Origin: Rhabdophis nuchalis
Taxonomy: Eukaryota; Chordata; Lepidosauria; Squamata; Natricidae
NCBI GenBank assembly: GCA_039707465.1
Contig: CM077644.1
Coordinates: 195,645,962-195,709,961 of the forward strand
Direction: 5' to 3'
DNA: 64,000 bases
A program made the translations under genes and the position numbers. The notes under the pieces were generated by a model. The model made no database searches. It saw nothing but the letters and a program-made list of their open reading frames with translations, and had not been told where the DNA came from. Shown piece after piece: positions 10,880 through 63,831 of this stretch; the first letter of the stretch is position 1; the number at the start of each line of letters is the position of its first letter.

Positions 10880-12130
10880 AAACCCTGGAAATCCTAGCCT
10901 CAGCATATCCGGAGGGCGCCCGGTTGGAGAGGGCTGTTCCAAGCAAAACTAGAATTCGCGCCACCCCGCTCCCACTGCTGTCTAGGAATGTGCAGGCATC
11001 GTCTTCTGTGGAACGGCGCGCTCTACGCCTAGACCAGGGCTCCCCCGCCCACGCTCCCCTGCACTCTTCGAGGCGAGTGCGCCCCAACCTGCATTGCCCC
11101 AAGTGGGGCACTCTCCTTGCACCAGCGGCCTCTCCCTCCCTCCCTCCCTCCCTCTCTCCTTCTCCCCTGCACGGGGAACACGGCGATCGGTCAGCCGCAC
11201 TGTTTTGTCTAGGCATCTGCTCTGCGTAAAAACACCCTCCGCCACAGCAGACCCAAGACTGGCCAGCGCCACCGAGCCCAACGATCACGGCACCCCCAGA
11301 CAGCCTCCCGCCCTGCATCCCGGGAGCTTGCTCAGCTCCGGGTTTTGCCCCCTCCCCAAAAGAGAACGGGGCTTGGGTGGGAGGGGAGGATCTTCTTCCA
11401 TACGCGCCTATCTCGGATTCCCCCACCCCGATTCCTTGTTCGCAGCGCCCCACAGAGCCCCCTCGCCTCCTTACCGTCCCAGCTCTGACTCGAGGTCGTA
11501 ATAATCCGTGAGGGAGTCCCTATTGGAGCCGTCGATCCAGAAATCCGGGGTGGCGGGGCCAGGGGTGGAGACACCTCCGACCCGGCCCGGGGTAGGGGCA
11601 GGGAGAGGGGCAGAGGCTAGAATGCCAGAGACGCTGGGGGTGGCGGTGGCAGAGGAAGGCGACGAAGACGAGGAGGAGGGCATGGTGACTTTGAGCTTGC
11701 TGCGGTGGAGGTTCAAGCGGCGGTGTTGGGGTCCGCCGGGACTCGCCGGCTGTTCAGAAGCTGCGAGGAAACGAGAGGACAAAGCGGCTAGCAGCGGCTT
11801 CTCCGCTCCCACCCCCGCCTCCGGCTCTCGAGCTGACGAGCGAAGCGGGAGGGGGAGGAAACTCTCGCGGGCTGCCTGAGGAAGCCGAGCTGACAGCCAA
11901 ACTTCTAGCCGGGCGCAGCGGCAGAAGCAGCCGGCGAGCAAACCTCTCGGGCTGCAGGGGAGGGCGCGCTCTCGGTCGGATGCGCGCGCCCGGCCACGCG
12001 CTTCCTTGTCTCTTCCCAAACGCGCCCTGCGCACACAGGCGGGTCCTGTACAGGGTGGAATGGGATAGGGGGCGAGCCGAGGAGTCACCCACTAAGGGAA
12101 GGCCTGGAGAAATCACCTCCAAAGCCAGCT
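10880..12130 (-). promoter_or_regulatory. CAMK4 promoter / 5' CpG-rich block
   Basis: A strongly GC- and CpG-rich stretch surrounds CAMK4 exon 1. Bases 11684-12130 should hold the 5' UTR and promoter, and 10880-11474 is the start of intron 1. Long open frames on both strands reflect the GC content and are not genes. I saw no TATA box at a fixed distance. Contrast with the AT-rich flanks is sharp on both sides. Confidence 0.8.
11475..11683 (-). CDS. CAMK4: CAMK4 first coding exon (aa 1-69 plus 2 nt)
   Basis: Encodes a low-complexity Ser/Pro/Ala-rich N-terminus (MPSSSSSSPSSATATPSVSG) followed by DFWIDGSNRDSLTDYYDLES and ELG, ending inside the Arg codon at donor CG|GTAAGG. Human CAMK4 has DYWIDGSNRDALSDFFEVES-ELGR here, just before the glycine-rich loop of the kinase domain. 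CAMK4 is a nuclear/cytosolic Ca2+/calmodulin-dependent kinase acting on CREB-type targets. The start is the first in-frame ATG, with a good context (ACC before it). The frame is open far upstream but holds no earlier ATG. The N-terminal tail is longer than in mammals. The remaining exons lie beyond the left edge; I found none in 1-11400. Confidence 0.92.
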
Positions 12131-14600
12131 AGTGGTCGCGATCAAGCCCAGAGAGCAGAAAGACTCCAGAAAGCATCTGGCAAGTTCCTATCGGAGGCGG
12201 GAGGGAGTTTTGCTCTCGGACAACCGTGTGCCAAAGGGTTGGACTTTGAGTGGCGGGATTCTGAGGCTGCTGCTTTCTTGGCAAAGCACCTGCTTCCTAC
12301 CCTGTCCCCTCCTCTCTGTCTGGGGAGGAGAGGAGAGTGCAGGTAAGACACAGCATCAGGACAAGGAACCCCAGTTGTGGTACCTCTCCTTTTGTCAGGT
12401 CCTAAGGCATCCTTTTCCTTGCCCAGAGAAAAGGTGACAGGACCAAGACCAGCAGTTTGTTTCTAGGTTTTTCTAAACCAGGCTAGTCCTACCTACATGG
12501 TCCTTGAATTTATGGTCCATTTGTACTGCCATCCCTGTATCCTTTTTACTTTTATTTTTCAACAGTAAACGCAAATCTGAGAACATCCTTGCTTTCCTTG
12601 ATGGACTGAAGTTTCCCTATTTACTGCTAAACATACTTTAAATTCTAGCATAGGACCTTGATGCTCGAAATACAACCGAACATCTGAAATTTTAGAACTA
12701 ATTATTGAATCAGCAATAGACAGAAATGTGCTTTAAGATACAGTGCACTGGAGTCTGAGCGCTGTTTAAACTATGATGAAGGCATAGCTTGTCAACTATC
12801 AAAGTTGATATCAAATATCAAATATAAATTCAGTTTTAAGTAGAATTAGCAGATATCTGAACAGGCAAAGGAAAATATGAGCAATTAGAATGGCAGATCA
12901 CTAGGAGGCGAGAAGACTCAGTAGCTGCTTAACTTTCTTGGCGTCTGTGACAAAAATTACAGTAAAAAATAGCAAAAGAGCCCCCTACTTAGGCCTACAT
13001 GTATATTAAATTACTTTTTACAGCATCAGAAAGACTGACTTTTCAGTCACAATATTTTTCCAACCTATCTTTATTTTTGAAAACTATAAATTAGTTATGA
13101 AATAGAATTGACTTCAACGTGTTTTTCAAATTTTGCCATAGAAACTTATGAGTTGTGATCTACACTACAATGATTAGAAGGGAATGACTAAAATTGATTT
13201 CTGGAATCAAGATATAATTTATATAATGTAAATTGTGACTGTCAAGTCTGTTGATAGAAGAGGGAAAGAAACAGAGAATTTACAGAGTCACAATGCAACT
13301 TTGGATGACCCCTATTGCAAAAATAGTTTGAAAAAACCCTTGATTCTAAAACACCAGACAATGCTTGATTTCAAGACTATGCCTTCTGAATGGAGGGCAT
13401 GAGTACAAACAAGAGGAAATATCTTCCTTTTGTCTGGCATCCAGTATCCCTAGCCTGAAGCTACATAATTATTACACCTATGCTAATGAAACTTATTGAC
13501 AAACATTCATTGGATGTATCCGCTCTACATTCTAGGTTTAGAAATATCAGCAAAATGATATCAGATAAATGACATTATCAAATACATTCATGTTCTCCTG
13601 AGGTTGGATATAATCCCTCTCTTGGGCACACATACAAAGTAATTAGTAGTAAATAGTGAGGTTAAAACAATAACAGAAACATCAATGCCTGTGCCAATTC
13701 AACAAAGTTTTAAGACAAGCTGAACCAATTGAAAATTATCAGTAGCTAATAGCTATTATAGAATTAATTCTTAAAATTCATTAATACCTGCAGTAGGCAG
13801 GAAACTAATCTCAATTCAAACTTTTGTGGATGAAATAAAACTTTTGATGAGTAGACTTCCCATATATTTTTCAGGAAATACGTATTGTTCAAGGAATATA
13901 TTTTAAACTAGAGTGTTTCCCGATGTATTTAAGCGAAACATCAGACTCTAACTTTTGTTGGAACAAAAGGAATAAGTATATGGTTGAACTGTATGTGGTA
14001 AAATTCTGAATTTCTTACATTCAGGATAACTCAGACTTATTCTAAGAGAAGGCCATACCTTACAGGTTATTTGCCTTTAGTTTAGCACCAGGCCCTCTTG
14101 CTGCTTAGCTCTGTTGAAACTTGAGATTATGGATGGCAATACTAGGAATGAGTGCAACTGTGGCTTACAATTGGCAACAACACTGTGCTTTGCTGAAAGA
14201 CCAGAAATCCTGGGAACAAAATTGCTGGGAGATTTTACTGCCTGATCCATTATCCCCCTATTAATGAATACTGCTACTACAGCTCTTCATTTCACTGCCG
14301 GCAACAAATTTGGGTTAGAGAAAATGGATAGAATATGCGAGGGTGGAAATATCTTCTGGGAAAATTACATTCTTAATAGAGTAGCGCTAGGCAATGTGGT
14401 GTCATTACTGCTTCTTGCTGGTCATTTGCTCTCTGATTTTAATTCTTTTTAGATTTTAAAATTTAAAACATTAAATAGAGAAAGGGCATGCTTCCCATTT
14501 CCTAATTATTTCAAGTCATGCTTTTAGGATCCTCACACCCCCGCCCCCAAAACTTAAAAAGGGAGGCACTTGGTTGCAGCCCTATGTTTTGGAAGTGTGC
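12131..14600. other. Intergenic, upstream of CAMK4; nothing recognised
   Basis: AT-rich single-copy-looking DNA beyond the CpG block. The first 300 bases are still moderately GC-rich. I see no exon, RNA gene or clear repeat. Confidence 0.6.
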
Positions 14601-14602
14601 CT

Positions 14603-14700
14603 AATTAGAGAAGTATAGTCTTTATTGTCATTGTACTTAAATACAACGAAATTGAGAGGAATGCTAGCAAAAACCTGGGATGGGAAAGCAAAACTGCATC
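14603..14700 (-). repeat. Retroelement 3' fragment (TTTATTGTCATTGTACTTAA type)
   Basis: The motif CTTTATTGTCATTGTACTTA with ACAACGAAATT recurs, reverse-complemented, at 55960-56000 next to an (ATT)n tract and in diverged form at 60635-60705. It looks like the 3' end of a LINE, but I cannot name the family. Confidence 0.5.
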
Positions 14701-16842
14701 TGTTTGTGACAGCAGCCACTCTAGAAATAGGCAAAACTTCCCCCAAAGGACTCTTTTTTTCCTAGCAAACACATAACATTACCCCCCATAACATTTTCAG
14801 TATGCACATTGATCTAAAGGTTGAGTCCTTGTGTAGAATGAGGCTTGGGCTCAAGATAGGCTGCATTGAGCAAATATGGCCTCAATCCAAATTTAATTTA
14901 CGGTAAATAGGGTCATTTTGAGGAAACCTAGGAAAGACCATGTATGGATAAATTAAAGGTGTTTGCTATATTTTGCTATATTTTCAGTGATGTTGTTCCC
15001 ATTCCCTTCCCAACATTGGGGAGTTTCTCAGGAGATTACCTCTTTATTCTTTCATGACTTTCCTTGTTGTCCCAGTTACTGCTTCTTTCTGCTAGATTTT
15101 GAACTTTTTTGTCTTCCTGTTGCTAGGTGACATATTATTACCTCTTTCTTGTGACATGAAAGAAATATTAAATAACTAACCGCCAACTATCTAAATTAGT
15201 TAAAACAACTCTGCTTTTAATATCTGTTCTTTGTTAAAGTGTGTTCAAATGGGAAACGATTAGAAACAATTACCTGTAAGTATTATACTTAACTGAATAG
15301 TTCTAAGTAAAAGTAAATATTTCTTTGAGCACAGCTTGACTTCTGATGTTTTCATAGACACATCCATATATGATTTTGGGGGGAGCACATAAAAGTGATA
15401 CATCATTTTAAAAAGCTGAGATTTTCTTCAGGAACCCTTTCCAAGTACTAAACAGACCCAGATGTACTTAATTTCCATATTCAGTCAAGGTTAACCAGAT
15501 ATTGTCAAGTTAGAACTAATTCCAATATATTTTGTTGTATTGGTTTATTTTATTGTGAATTTATAGTCTCTATTATTATGCTAAGACAAATTATACTTCT
15601 GACTGACATTACTTTTAATCTATTTTCTCATTATTTTTTTGTTTCTTAAATCAGAAACTGATCACATTATCCAAATAGTAATCCAGAACATAAATTTAGG
15701 CTGCAATTCAAAAAAAATATTGTTCACAAATAGTCAAAATTCACTTATGGTTGCCATACTACAACTTGCAAAAGTGATGGACAACTTTTTTGGTTTAAAT
15801 GCTGTATTCCTTCCATTAGGGGAACTCGATTAAAGAAACTACAGAGACATCAGTTATATGCAAATGCTTCATAGATTCAGAGGTTCAGTGAATGTAGTAT
15901 CAGAAATGTTGTTTTGTTGAGACGCTCCAGTTAGTGGTAAATCCTGCTTGCTGCAGTGGTTCTGTTGTGTATTTATGTATTCCTCATATTGCAACAATGG
16001 GATAGAATAGGCTTAAGTGGGATTGTTCACATTTATAAAATGATTTGAAATAATTGCTTCATATCACTTGTGAGCATTGCCTAAAGCCCTGAACAAGTAG
16101 TATAGTAGAATAGTGAATATTAGAAAGGAACTGTGTTTACATAATGTCCAAAGCATCTTTCAAATCATTTTCAGAGCTTGCACAGCTCTCCTATATAGAT
16201 GTATTGATATTTCTTCAGATTCAAAACTGAGAACAAGATTGGAAGAAGAATCTATATAGAGTATATCACTGTGAAAAAAGTTCCTTAAAAGTAGGGAAAA
16301 AATATAACATTATGTAATGGTCTTTTTGTTCTGAAATACTGTGAGAAATTTTCATGACTGCAGAATGTTCCAATAAAGAACCATAAAAATACACCTTGTT
16401 CTGAATATATGATTAGAGGCAATTAAAAAGATGCAGAAAAACATTTCAATCACATCAAATCACATTAAAAGAAGAATTTGCTCTAAGAAAAAAATTGCTC
16501 AAAGTTTGCAAAAAGAATTTGCTCTAAGAAATGCAGGAAAAAAATATTTTTTCCTGTTCACTTCTTAACTGACTCGAGAGACACTCAAACTAATAAACAG
16601 AAATGAAAACAATCATTCTATTGTCCATCACTCTATATTTTATGAGGATTATTCTTATTTATCATCGAAGATTAGAAAAGTTAGTAAGGAAACCAGATTG
16701 GAAATTGCTCTCTAATTGCATTTTCCAAATCTTTTTTGCAAAACAAATCACAAATTATGGTTGGCTTTTCAAAATAGAGAAGAGGGAATGGCTATCTATG
16801 TAGGAAACCAGGAAGCAAGCAAACCAAGGACTTGGACCATAT
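14701..16842. other. Intergenic; nothing recognised
   Basis: AT-rich DNA. A 19-nt motif AAGAATTTGCTCTAAGAAA occurs twice about 40 bases apart near 16473 and 16512. No coding exon seen. Confidence 0.55.
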
Positions 16843-16943
16843 CCTCATAAGCGATTTATCACATCTTATAGTTTATTCAGATCATGAAGACAAACAATTA
16901 TAGCAGTAACTGAGGAATAATATGCGATAAATCACTTATGAGA
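16843..16943. repeat. 101-bp inverted repeat, MITE-like
   Basis: The 21-base arms at 16843-16863 and 16923-16943 are reverse complements at 18 of 21 positions (CTCATAAGYGATTTATC core), with about 60 AT-rich bases between. No target duplication was evident. It may be a small MITE or a chance hairpin. Confidence 0.5.
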
Positions 16944-17530
16944 AAATGGCCTTGGTGTGATATTTATCCTGCTGTTTCCATGACAATGAAATAAGACAAA
17001 ATGAGAGTAATAGGCAGGGCGAACAAAGTAACTTCTCACACAATTAACAGATTAAAATTTTTAAAAAGAAAAACATTTTGTAAAAGGAAAGGGAGGTGGC
17101 AGGATAAAAGGAGCTTTTCAACTTGTTGCTTTGAAGACATTTCACCTATGACTATTTTCTCCAGTCTTTACCATACACTGAGTGTAAATATACAAATGGC
17201 CACCAGATGGTAAGAATTAAAAAAAAAAACTTTACTGCCATCTAGTAGTCAACCAAATATTTGCAACTATGGGAGACTACCCCAACCTATAGCCATCCTT
17301 TCTTTTAGATGTAATAGATGTATTATTATATGTAATAGATGTATTTAGATGTAGTAAATATCCAGATTTTGAGCATTTTTCTTCTGCTTAGCTTTTTTTT
17401 ATATGATCATCTTCTGAAATGCAGCAAGCAGTAACAACTTTTAAGGATCAATTTCTCAGAGCAATGAGAAGTTCTAGAAGTGTAGCATTTCCCCAGTTTT
17501 GGTTTTTTTTGGGAAGGATAAAGTGTTTAT

Positions 17531-17608
17531 CTCAGCAACTTTAAGATGTGTGGACTTCAGTTCCCAGACAATTCTGGGAGGTGGTCTGCACATCTTAAAT
17601 TTGCTGAG
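17531..17608. repeat. 78-bp hairpin repeat (squamate 'ttctgggag' family)
   Basis: The two ends are near-perfect reverse complements (CTCAGCAAMTTTAAGATGTG) around a GGACTTCAGTTCCCAGA / TTCTGGGAG core. A related half copy is at 4745-4812 (ATTCTAGGAATTGAAGTCCA). This family is widespread in squamate genomes in my experience; here it is intergenic. Confidence 0.65.
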
Positions 17609-17637
17609 GTTGAGAAACTCTAGAAGATAATCTATAA

Positions 17638-17813
17638 CAGGGGTTCCAAAGTTTTCTCATCACAACTTCCTTTTTAGTCTAATCTTAATATACATACTTC
17701 CCCTAAAAATCCAAATACAAAAATGAACATAAGTGAACAATGAAAATGTAATGAAAAGTTGATTCACTCACACCTCTCATGGACTCTGCCTCCTCACAAT
17801 TTGGGAAACGCTG
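17638..17813. mobile_element. Old hAT-type MITE
   Basis: It starts CAGGGGTTCCAAAGTTTT and ends AATTTGGGAAACGCTG, imperfect terminal inverted repeats of the hAT type. Flanking octamers ATCTATAA and ATTGATAA agree at 6 of 8 positions, consistent with a decayed 8-bp target duplication. Confidence 0.6.
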
Positions 17814-17821
17814 ATTGATAA

Positions 17822-19315
17822 GCATTATCAATTTGCAGATTCAAAGTCAGGTCATCATTTTAATCAAAAATTTATTATATACATCTATGTCCTTTGCATG
17901 TATTTCAATTGTGGATCCAGCTGCCCTCAATTTTGGTTCATGTGAATACCCAATCATCATTTTTATATTATCTAGCTCTTGCTGTATCTTAGCAAATTGC
18001 AGGTTTTTTTTTTTCATTTTAACGTAGAGATTTAATGTTACTATCCAGGTATATGCATGATCATGCAATGTACAGATAGTTTTATGGATAATTGCTATCC
18101 CCCCTAGGCATATTTTTTCATGATTCAATTCCATCTCAAAATATAGTTTACCATGATCAAACTACATAAGGTTACACATGGATGACAATTTGGTGATATG
18201 CAGAACTGACTGCTCCTTAGAAGTTCTACCCTCAGCCTGTGATGAATATCAAGAAACTCAGCTGCTTGACATGTCATCCATCTACATAATTTGTCCTGAG
18301 ATGTTACCTACCAACATAATTCTTCCATGGAAGAGGGATTTAGAATGACCTCATCTACCAGAAAAGATAAGACACTGTCTTCTAAAATCTAAACTCCTGG
18401 TAGAGTTGTCAAAAGCTGGCTATCTTTCTCAAGGATTAGAGCAGAATATCTGCCTTTAAATCTACCAGACTTTTAGTAAAGAAATCCTCCTAATTTTTGT
18501 CTGCCCAACAATTCTGCCCCAATTTCAGAAAGAGCAAAAAAGAATTCTAAGAATGGAAAAATGAGGAAAGTTACATGATCCAAAATTCTCCCATTCTCTG
18601 AACCTTTTTCCAAGAGGGAAGACAACATATTCAGCTTAACTAATTTCTCTTTTGTTGCTTCAGTAGCATAGAAACATTAGGAATCCAATGATGAAAACTG
18701 GATTCTCTCCCATTTCCACTTCAAAATATGGGCCCAGCAAGAAAGAATGTTGTCTATCTTGGAGTTTCTCACCTTCAATTTCTATTTTTGGTTTTTAAAT
18801 TTCTGCAACAGGGGTTTTTCTGCAGGTTTTTTTAATTTACCATATATAAAATCTTGAAACAGTAAAAAAACATATACTATACTACAATTGCAATCATTTA
18901 AGCTCCTATAGTTTACGGTATATTTGTAGTTCCTAGACTATACCATGTGATGGACAGCTAGAATTTTGAATCTTATATCTTTTTCAATTGATTAATGTCA
19001 CCAATATAGTGACATAAACTGTTTTATGACTTTCTTCAGTGCAATGACATGAATATGTTGACCTTTTGGCAAAACATGGAGAAAAAGACCTGAGATTGAG
19101 GAACATGCGCACTATCCATAGGGTCCGAAGGGAATTTTTAAAATATAAAATTATATATGCATGTAGTTCAAATATTTCTATTCATGTATAACCATGGCAA
19201 AGGAATAAATATAAAAGCATGACTGGTTTCCATCAGAGATATGCTTAAAGACCAAATGGATTAGTTAAGATTTAAATGTGATTAAAGGATCTGAATGCTG
19301 AATAGACAGCATTGG
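17822..19315. other. Intergenic; nothing recognised
   Basis: AT-rich sequence without a convincing exon, RNA gene or named repeat. Confidence 0.55.
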
Positions 19316-19317
19316 TT

Positions 19318-19450
19318 AATTGCCCTGCCCTGTGGAGCATCTTCCTCTGAGATCCAGCGGACACCCCAGCCCCCTCCTGACTTTCTGCAAATTATTTGAG
19401 GTTCAGCAGACTAGAAAACTAGTTAGGGATCCTGAGTATCATTATATAGT
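19318..19450 (+). repeat. Probable ancient LINE fragment
   Basis: CCCTGTGGAGCATCTTCCTC and CTGAGATCC resemble the WNDLP/PEIR segment near the C-terminus of L2/L3-type LINE proteins. Only a short diverged piece remains, so the assignment is tentative. Confidence 0.35.
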
Positions 19451-21134
19451 TACAGTGACAGAATCTTGTAAATCTGAATACTCTTCTTCTTTTTGAGAAT
19501 TAGGATGGAAAGTCAGAGACATTTTCTCAAATTCTATTTCTGCCCTAGCCTCAGATTTTTTTTTATTTGGTCACTGGCTTTGTTGCTGCTCTTCCTCTTG
19601 TTCCTGAAGGCTATTTTTGCAGCCAACAAAAAAAGTTTCTGAAAAGGTGTCAAGACCAATCTTTCCCCACAAATCTTGAGGGCTTATATAAGTCTGAAAA
19701 TGAGGGAAGCTATACTAATTGTTTCGATATGTGGGGATGTGTTGTGTTTAGGATGCCAGGAAGTAATTTTACTTGCACTTATCCTATAAAACACTTTAGG
19801 GAATGAATTGAACAAGTGTACACTTTGTTGGCACAATTTTTTTTTTATAAGAATTACCTCTTACTGAAGGTAAGTGTCATTTTTTTAATATTGGTGCTAT
19901 AGGATGGTGCCACTGTGAGAAACACTTTTTGGCAGTCACACTTGGCTAATAGAAGCTGTATCAGAGATTTGAGCTACTCTGGTGAACAGAATTGCAATGC
20001 CTACCTTTATTTTATTTATTTATTGGACTTCTAGACTGCCCCCTCTCCCCGGAGGGACTGAAAAACCTATTTGAATAATGTCCTGTACGGAGATGCATTT
20101 GCAGTGTGCAGAGTATGAGACTGGGCTCCCGGATTAAGTCTTAATCACGAACAGAGAAAAACAGCCCTACCTTTTAAAAAACTGTAACATTTTAGATTCC
20201 AAAATATACCCAAGATGGGCTTATCTGCAAATACAGACAGTACCAATTTTTCTCCAACAAAGGCTGCTGCCTGTTAGGGGAAAGTCACAAGACCACTTGG
20301 AAATCTTGTCATCCAGGTGCCACCTTCTTTCCCTGAGGGTGTCACCTTGAAGAGTGGAAGAAATAGTTTCCACTGTTAATGTGATAAAATGAGCCCTTTA
20401 AATTTACAAATAAGTATTGAATTAAAATTAAGGAATATATAAACTTTAGATAACAATTATCATAGCTACAGCGGTCCATACAAAATCCAAAATTATTAAG
20501 ACAAACTAAAATGCACAAAAGTGTACAAATTCTGAATTATCCTAAATTCTTCAGCAAGAAGACATTTTAAAAAAATTGGGGCTTTGGAAAAAGAGAAGTC
20601 TTAAAATTTGGTGACATTCTTCATCCATAAAGTGAGTAGTTTAAAATAAATTTTAAGACAGAGATTATAGAGTAATACTTAATAATGATACAATTGTGCT
20701 ACTGTACATCCACCTACCATTCTGGGACAAAGAAAATTGTCTCAAATATCTGCTGCAATACAATTAGAATTTTGTGTGTGCATTGTGTTTGTATATAAGT
20801 GTAAATATGTCTGTATCTTTCTGTGTTTATGTTGAAATGTGGTAAATTAGCTTGGGTGTGAATTTTAGTGTTTTGAAAAATTCTGCTAGTTTTTATCAGT
20901 TTAATTTTTTTAAAAATAAAATGTTTTTTGAGATTCAAACACTCACATTTTCACTTCTTCCATTTTTTAATCCCAATTTCAAAAGGCTCCCATTGGTCCC
21001 CATTCATATTACTAGGATAGTTCTCTCCATACTATTCTCTCCATACTAAAGAATCCTAAAACATTCATGAACCCTTACCATTTGTTTCATTTTTGCATAT
21101 TGAATATTTTCTATAGTAAACTTGTTTTAAGAAT
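19451..21134. other. Intergenic, downstream of WDR36
   Basis: Mostly AT-rich with no gene. Bases 20008-20062 contain a short L3-type LINE tail in minus orientation (GACTGCCCCCTCTCCCC). The rest shows nothing I recognise. Confidence 0.55.
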
Positions 21135-21140
21135 TTTATT
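21135..21140 (-). promoter_or_regulatory. Candidate WDR36 poly(A) signal AATAAA
   Basis: AATAAA on the minus strand about 190 nt past the WDR36 stop codon; it would give a short 3' UTR. Chosen because it is the first canonical hexamer I noticed downstream. Transcript data would be needed to fix the true end. Confidence 0.45.
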
Positions 21141-21331
21141 ATCTCTGTAGTTATTTAAATATAATGCACATTATTAGTTTATGAAGATACTAGATTCATA
21201 TTTAAATTTCAATAAAAGTCAAGTTATACTGATAATATTTTAAAAACTGATGTACAACACCCCTTGTTAGTTAAGCTTTGTACAAGAAATTAAGAATTCA
21301 ACACCTTCAATCTTACAGAACAAAAGATACT

Positions 21332-62412
<41,081 letters not shown>

Positions 62413-62600
62413 CAATCCACCAACTTCCCCAACCACGTTTTTTTTAAAACTATACGACTTCCGGAAATGCTCCCGGCTACTTCCGGCAAGCTCTCTGCAA
62501 ATTCCGCACGCAAAAGCCTTCCTTCGCTGATTTGGTTCAGGGGCTTTGTAGTTCCGCTTGATGTGTGGTCCGCCTCTTCCAAATGCTGGGAGCGGGCCGG
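62413..62600 (-). promoter_or_regulatory. WDR36 promoter with two CCGGAAGT ETS-type sites
   Basis: Upstream of the WDR36 start there is no TATA box, but CCGGAAGT occurs twice on the minus strand (62464-62457 and 62486-62479), 22 bp apart, about two helical turns. ETS-family factors such as GABP bind this core and are common at TATA-less housekeeping promoters. The sequence is moderately CpG-rich. Start sites are not resolved. Confidence 0.6.
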
Positions 62601-62837
62601 TATGCTTTTCTTTCTGCTTTGTAAGGACTCGTGTATTCTTTAAGGTGCTTTTATTCAGAAATAAACGTGCAACAGTCTACGGATTACTACGCAAACGCGT
62701 GTTTTTTTAAAAATTGAAATCATTTCACATGGTGATATAGGAGTGGTCATTAAAGTATTTTCTGAAAACGAACACCCGCAAATGCGATGTATATCAGCCT
62801 TAAGTATTCCTCTATCAGCAATAAAATCCCAAATTGT

Positions 62838-62965
62838 AGGCAAATAATGTCTCGCTTAACTGTAACGAGCGTGAGGGTATTGTGGTCCCCTAATGTCTCA
62901 CTTAACAACTCTTATCACTTAATGCCGTTGCTGGTCCCAGTTGTCATTAAGTGAAGACTACCTAT
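62838..62965. repeat. TA-flanked squamate DNA repeat, partial
   Basis: AATGTCTCACTTAACAACTC and CATTAAGTGAAGACTACCTA belong to the family; the right end CTACCTATA is close to the terminal repeat. Upstream of WDR36. Confidence 0.6.
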
Positions 62966-63069
62966 ACTTAGAACTATTCCCTAATGTAGTACACAGAAGC
63001 ATGAAGTATACAGTTCCCACTTTGTGCTTCTCAATTTTGATGCACAGAATGTTTAACAGAACCACCATC

Positions 63070-63190
63070 TTGGATTAAATGCCAACTGGGACTAGGACTG
63101 CTGTTGCTAAGTGATGCAATTATAAACTCTGATGTCACATGATTACATCACTTAACAATGACAGTCCTAGAGGTCCAGGTTCCCATCACT
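63070..63190. repeat. TA-flanked squamate DNA repeat, partial
   Basis: GACTGCTGTTGCTAAGTGAT and TGATGTCACATGATTACATC match the family interior. Second fragment upstream of WDR36. Confidence 0.55.
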
Positions 63191-63499
63191 AATCCAAAAG
63201 GTGAAGGTCATTAAGGGGAGACCAAGGTAAGGAGTTTGTGGGTGCTGCAGGAGGGTGGAGGTGGTTTAGTGCAGGTAGCCAACAAGTTTGAGGCCAAAGG
63301 AGATGAGTGTTGAGACATGGTGCAAATATAGAAATGTGAGAATGTGTAAATGTTGTGGCAGGACATAAGCACAGAAAGACTGGTGTGGATAGCATAGTGC
63401 AAGGCAGAGAAGCCAAGGGGATCTGTGTGTGTGAGTGACAGTGAGACATGAATGCAGCGAGATTGTGGAAATTTAAAGAAGCCAGAGAGTGAGTGAGTG

Positions 63500-63527
63500 A
63501 GTGTGTGTGTGTGTGTGTGTGTGTGTA
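63500..63527 (+). repeat. (GT)n microsatellite within a degenerate local duplication
   Basis: GAGTGAGTGAGTGAG precedes about 12 GT units. ACAGTGAGACATGAATGCA occurs on both sides (63437-63455, 63535-63553), followed by similar sequence, so a segment of about 100 bp was duplicated in tandem. Confidence 0.8.
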
Positions 63528-63831
63528 TGTAGAACAGTGAGACATGAATGCAACGAGACTGCGGAAACTTACTAGAGCAACTTGTGACCTTCCCTGCTCA
63601 CTTCCCCATTGACTCTGCTTGAATGAAGCTGGGAAGCAAGGGAAGGTCACAAATGGTGATCAGGTGTTTTGCCAGAACTGAAATATGTTCACCCATGCTT
63701 TTGTTTACTTATGCTAAACTTATTTGTACTTTGCTATATTTGGGGGTAAGAAATATTACAATGCAATACTTAAAGTGACTGAAAAAAGCAATATGATTTG
63801 TGTGGATTCAGTACTTTCAATATAGCTAATG

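Noticed and set aside
1..11400. Further CAMK4 exons
   Set aside because: I looked for the glycine-loop/Lys exon (GATSIVYRC...LKVLKK type) on the minus strand and found no match. Intron 1 is very long in known CAMK4 genes.
10758..12122. Several long overlapping open frames on both strands around the CAMK4 exon
   Set aside because: They follow from high GC and CpG content with few stops. Only the frame ending in WIDGSNRD...ELG has protein homology; the others are low-complexity Pro/Ser/Arg sequence without known motifs.
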